Source of the DNA: Flavobacteriaceae bacterium
GTDB lineage: Bacteria; Bacteroidota; Bacteroidia; Flavobacteriales; Flavobacteriaceae
Length of the DNA: 25,546 nucleotides
Direction: 5' to 3'
Assembly: GCA_030834365.1 (NCBI GenBank)
Contig: JAURFJ010000008.1
Coordinates: forward strand, 1-25,546
Shown here: one piece after another, positions 22,495-25,546 of the stretch
How the letters are laid out: every line of letters starts with the position of its first letter
How positions within the stretch are numbered: the first letter of the stretch is position 1
The notes under the pieces: model-generated
What the model saw: only the letters and a program-made list of their open reading frames with translations
What the model was told of the DNA's origin: nothing
Database searches by the model: none
Made by a program: the position numbers and the translations under genes

Positions 22495-24942
22495 ATGATT
22501 AGGTCAATGAGACAATTAGTTCTTCTTTTAAGTTTATCTGTCAGTTTCGGATGGGCGCAGTTGCAATCGCCGGCAGCATTTTTAGGCTACGAGCTGGGCG
22601 ATGCCTTTACCCGCCACCACGAGGTGCTCTCTTATTTTGAGCACATAGCAGAACAGCGTTCTTCACAAGTAGTATTGCAGTCGTACGGAAAAACGAACGA
22701 ACGCAGAGAGCTTACCGTAGCCTATATAGGCTCAGCTGAAACTATAGCTAAACTAGATGCGGTGCGTTCTGGTCACCTTTCAGGGTTAAAAGGAGAAAAC
22801 AGCGATTCTTCAGTGGCTATTGTTTGGCTGAGTTACAATGTACACGGAAATGAAAGTGTGAGCACCGAAGCAGCGATGCAAACGGCTTACGAACTACTTA
22901 GCTCACGGTCTGAATGGCTTGAAAACACCCTGGTTATTATTGATCCCTGCATTAATCCTGACGGACGCGAGCGCTACGTCAATTGGTATAACCAGGTAAA
23001 AAATGTACATCCGCAACCTGATCCCAATAGCTCTGAGCACTTCGAACCTTGGCATTCTGGAAGAACCAATCACTATGTCTTTGATCTTAATCGCGATTGG
23101 GTGTGGACGACACAAACAGAAAGCAAGGCCCGATTAAAGTTGTATAATCAATGGTTGCCGCACATACATGTAGACTTTCACGAGCAAGGAGTAGACAGTC
23201 CGTACTACTTTGCACCCGCAGCTGAGCCCATACATGAACAAGTCACTCAGTTTCAGCGCGATTTTCAAACTCAATTGGGAAAAAACCACGCCAAGTATTT
23301 TGATGAAAACGCCTGGATGTATTTCACTAAAGAGCGCTTTGACCTGTTATACCCCAGTTATGGCGATTCGTATCCTACCTTTAATGGCGCAATAGGAATG
23401 ACCTACGAGCAAGGAGGGGGTGGACGCGCCGGTCTAGCCATTCTAAACCGAGACGGAGACCCCGTTACCCTAAAAGACCGTATCGATCACCATGTAACAA
23501 CGGGTCTATCAACCGTAGAAATGGCTTACCTAAACAAGCAAGAACTGCTTACGAATGCCAAACGCTACTTCAATGCTTCTAAAGAGGGTGTTCAAACCTA
23601 TGTATTGTCTGGTAAAGCCGCTAATCTTGGCAAACTCACCGAACTTCTAGATCGACACCAGATCAAATACAGTTCGGCCAAAGAGGCCTTGGTCACCGGA
23701 TTCGACTACCAAACCGCTACACAAAAAAGAGCGCGAATCGGAAAGAATCACCTGCTAATTTCTACCAATCAATTTAAAGGAACGCTGGCTAAAGTATTGT
23801 TCGATCCCAGTGCAAAGCTGAATGATTCGGTAACTTATGACATCACTTCATGGTCGCTCCCCTATGCATATGATCTAGACGCCCTACTCGTCGAAAAAGA
23901 GCTGCAAGGGGAAGCGTATAGGGCTGAAACGGTTCAAAAACCAATTTTTAATAAAGAGGCTTACGCCTATGTGATGAATTACGAAAGTTTTGAAGACCAT
24001 AGAGCGCTGAGCTTTCTGCTCGCTCAAGGCGCAAGGTTGCGCACGGCTTATGAGGGATTTCAGGTAAACAATAAGACCTTTAAGCCCGGCTCGTCGATAT
24101 TGTTGGTGAAAGACAATCCAGAACTGGATAAGTGGATGCAAGCGTGCACTGAAAAATTCAACAGTCAGTTTAGCGAGGTAAGCACTGGCTTTGTTCAGCA
24201 AGGAAAAGATTTCGGCTCTTCTTCGGTGCGTCTAACCAAGATGCCAAAAATTGGCCTGCTTAAAGGCAAGGGCGTTTCGTCTTATAACTTTGGCGAGTGG
24301 TGGTATTTCTTGGAGCAAGACCTAGAATTAGCAGTGACGACTATAGACCACGATTATTTTAGACAAGTCGACCTTCACGACTACGATGTTCTCATAATGC
24401 CCGACGGACGTTACTCGAACTGGAATAGCAGTGAGATGGAGCAGTTAAAAGCATGGGTAAAGCAAGGAGGTCGCCTGATTGCCCAATCGGGAGCATTGAA
24501 TACATTGAGCAGATGGGACGAGTCTGCTCTTAAAGCTAAAAATCGCAATCAAGCCGACTCTCAAGTTATTAACAACTCGTATGCGCTTCAAGAGCGTTCG
24601 GCTATTTCTGATCGAATTACAGGAGCTATTTTCGAAACAGCAGTAGATCAATCGCATCCTTTGGCTTTCGGATACGACTCAAACTATTTCACCTTGAAAT
24701 TAAGTGAGCATTATTTTGAAAAGCTCGATCGCGGAACAGTCTTTGCCATTGAATCCAGTGGAAGTCCTATTTCAGGATTTGCTGGGGCTCACACCAAAGA
24801 GCTACTTCAGCATTCACTGGTACTCGGCGCTGAACGATTAGGCAGAGGAAGACTAGTCTATTTCGTAGACAATCCAGTGTTTAGAGGATTTTGGTATGGA
24901 GCAAAGCAGTCAGCGGCTAACGCTCTGTTTTTTGACTTTTAG
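22495..24942 (+). CDS. Exported M14-family zinc carboxypeptidase with C-terminal amidotransferase-like domain
   Basis: Secreted or periplasmic metallopeptidase, 815 aa. A signal peptide (about residues 1-21, RQLVLLLSLSVSFGWA) precedes the M14 domain: zinc ligands H117 and E120 (NVHGNES), the substrate-binding NPDGRER (154-160), FDLNRDW, third ligand H229 (VDFHEQG), and catalytic E305 (MTYEQGG). From about residue 580 a second domain (KIGLLKGKGVSSYNFGEWW ... DVLIMPDGRYSNW ... WVKQGGRLIAQSG) has the look of the class I glutamine amidotransferase / DJ-1 fold found at the end of some Bacteroidota M14 proteins. The start could be ATG 22495 or 22507; both keep the signal. Peptide substrate is unknown. 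Its TAG overlaps the stop of the convergent DUF5606 gene. Confidence 0.93.
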   Translation: MIRSMRQLVLLLSLSVSFGWAQLQSPAAFLGYELGDAFTRHHEVLSYFEHIAEQRSSQVVLQSYGKTNERRELTVAYIGSAETIAKLDAVRSGHLSGLKGENSDSSVAIVWLSYNVHGNESVSTEAAMQTAYELLSSRSEWLENTLVIIDPCINPDGRERYVNWYNQVKNVHPQPDPNSSEHFEPWHSGRTNHYVFDLNRDWVWTTQTESKARLKLYNQWLPHIHVDFHEQGVDSPYYFAPAAEPIHEQVTQFQRDFQTQLGKNHAKYFDENAWMYFTKERFDLLYPSYGDSYPTFNGAIGMTYEQGGGGRAGLAILNRDGDPVTLKDRIDHHVTTGLSTVEMAYLNKQELLTNAKRYFNASKEGVQTYVLSGKAANLGKLTELLDRHQIKYSSAKEALVTGFDYQTATQKRARIGKNHLLISTNQFKGTLAKVLFDPSAKLNDSVTYDITSWSLPYAYDLDALLVEKELQGEAYRAETVQKPIFNKEAYAYVMNYESFEDHRALSFLLAQGARLRTAYEGFQVNNKTFKPGSSILLVKDNPELDKWMQACTEKFNSQFSEVSTGFVQQGKDFGSSSVRLTKMPKIGLLKGKGVSSYNFGEWWYFLEQDLELAVTTIDHDYFRQVDLHDYDVLIMPDGRYSNWNSSEMEQLKAWVKQGGRLIAQSGALNTLSRWDESALKAKNRNQADSQVINNSYALQERSAISDRITGAIFETAVDQSHPLAFGYDSNYFTLKLSEHYFEKLDRGTVFAIESSGSPISGFAGAHTKELLQHSLVLGAERLGRGRLVYFVDNPVFRGFWYGAKQSAANALFFDF

Positions 24943-25361
24943 CCCTTTTCAGCCTGATCTGCTTCAGTTTTAGTTGAGAGTAAGCCCCGTTGAGAAAGAA
25001 GATTGTACCAGCTTATAATCTTTTTGATATCGCTGGCATAGACCCGTTCTTCGTCGTACGAAGGCAGAATCTCAAAAAAGTAAGCTTCTAAATCTATTTT
25101 ATCGGCTTTCGGAGAAACAGCAGCTGGCTTTCCGGATTCTTTCGCTGAAATCAAATCAAAGACTTCTTTCAAAGGCAGCTCTTTTTCCAGTGTGTAGACC
25201 GCAATCTCACTCAGCATGCTCACTTTAGCACGCAACGGAACGGTTACCCGCTTTTGATCAATCAATGACTCGGCTACAAAACCACCTTTGGTCTGTGCAA
25301 GCAGTTTATATAAGCCCGGATAACCGGCTATAGAAATAATGGTTTCTAAATCTTTACTCAT
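24939..25361 (-). CDS. DUF5606 family protein
   Basis: Cytoplasmic 140-aa protein of unknown function, conserved in flavobacteria. The pattern ETIISIAGYPGLYKLLAQTKGGFVAESL at the start, PLKEVFDLI in the middle and LPSYDEERVYASDIKKIISWYNLL near the end match my memory of DUF5606 proteins. The start forms an ATGA overlap with the def stop, so it is co-translated with peptide deformylase; this pairing is usual in the group. The N-terminal part looks like a small beta barrel and the rest helical. No catalytic motif is visible. Confidence 0.9.
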   Translation of the reverse strand: MSKDLETIISIAGYPGLYKLLAQTKGGFVAESLIDQKRVTVPLRAKVSMLSEIAVYTLEKELPLKEVFDLISAKESGKPAAVSPKADKIDLEAYFFEILPSYDEERVYASDIKKIISWYNLLSQRGLLSTKTEADQAEKG

Positions 25362-25546
25362 TTTCTTCGGATTTTTGCGGTATAAAATTTCATGCGGTAA
25401 TCTGCTTCAACCTGGCCCCTACTAATTTTCTCTAGTCGTCCTTTTATCAATCTTTTCTTCAGAGGTGAAAGTCTATCTGTAAATAACACCCCCTCGATGT
25501 GATCATACTCGTGCTGAATTATGCGCGCAGCCAGTCCACTGTATTC
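25358..25546 (-). CDS. def: Peptide deformylase (5' part outside window)
   Basis: C-terminal 62 residues of peptide deformylase, which removes the formyl group from nascent N-terminal methionine. The visible fragment begins EYSGLAARIIQHEYDHIEG, containing the metal-binding and catalytic HExxH (HEYDH) motif III, and continues VLFTDRLSPLKKR to a basic end (YTAKIRRK). The cysteine-containing motif II (EGCLS) and the N-terminus lie beyond base 25546. The TGA overlaps the ATG of the DUF5606 gene. Confidence 0.96.
   Translation of the reverse strand, partial: EYSGLAARIIQHEYDHIEGVLFTDRLSPLKKRLIKGRLEKISRGQVEADYRMKFYTAKIRRK

Noticed and set aside
1..25546. Mobile element, prophage, CRISPR array, toxin-antitoxin or defence island
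   Set aside because: No transposase, integrase, terminal inverted repeats, repeat-spacer pattern, or nuclease/NTPase defence genes are present; the whole length is accounted for by core and envelope genes.
1..25546. tRNA or rRNA genes
   Set aside because: The eight intergenic gaps are 3-98 bp and none contains a tRNA T-loop pattern or rRNA-like sequence.

Overview
The window is an ordinary, very tightly packed stretch of a Bacteroidota chromosome, most likely from the order Flavobacteriales. The reasons are: a long SecA with the Bacteroidota-type insertion and no C-terminal zinc motif; a DUF5606-def pair; a BshC bacillithiol enzyme; the guaA / PBP1-fold protein / pyrG / yidC neighbourhood that I recall as typical of flavobacteria; and TAnnTTTG-type -7 promoter elements. 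I see no rRNA, tRNA, CRISPR array, insertion sequence, prophage or integrase. Twenty-two genes cover about 98.6% of the bases; only about 354 bp lie between genes and the largest gap is 98 bp, so no gene-free stretch longer than 300 bp exists.

Layout. (1) 2-5195, plus strand: the 3' part of secA, a 67-aa membrane protein, a lipoprotein-type MsrA, a DPM/ArnC-like glycosyltransferase 2, and an LPG-synthase-TM (YbhN-like) membrane protein, all overlapping or 3-5 bp apart. (2) 5192-11397, minus strand, read from right to left: a GT39-type membrane glycosyltransferase, mazG, a MATE exporter, a 75-aa acidic protein, a PAP2 phosphatase and a second GT39-type glycosyltransferase. All five junctions overlap by 1-14 bp, so this looks like one translationally coupled operon. 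(3) 11440-16214, minus strand: pyrG, yidC, mnmA. (4) 16313-17182, plus strand: a lone Tat-signal hydroxypyruvate-isomerase-like TIM-barrel protein. (5) 17179-20192, minus strand: guaA and an orphan periplasmic PBP1-fold protein. (6) 20250-20828, plus: an Alr4036-type FMN flavoprotein; 20818-22437, minus: bshC. (7) 22495-24942, plus: an exported M14 metallopeptidase with a C-terminal amidotransferase-like domain; 24939-25546, minus: the 3' end of def and a DUF5606 gene.

How the genes fit together. Most are housekeeping: protein export and membrane insertion (secA, yidC, def), nucleotide synthesis and sanitation (pyrG, guaA, mazG), tRNA thiolation (mnmA) and thiol/redox repair (msrA, bshC). The part with most biological interest is the two facing operons at 3.3-11.4 kb. 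Together they hold a polyprenyl-phosphate-sugar synthase, a flippase-like membrane protein, two polyprenyl-phosphate-sugar-dependent transferases and a lipid phosphatase, the parts expected for an envelope glycosylation pathway. All four tail-to-tail gene pairs in the window overlap at their 3' ends, leaving no room for terminators between them. I did not find a clearly novel multi-gene system; the best leads are that glycosylation set and the orphan PBP1-fold protein.
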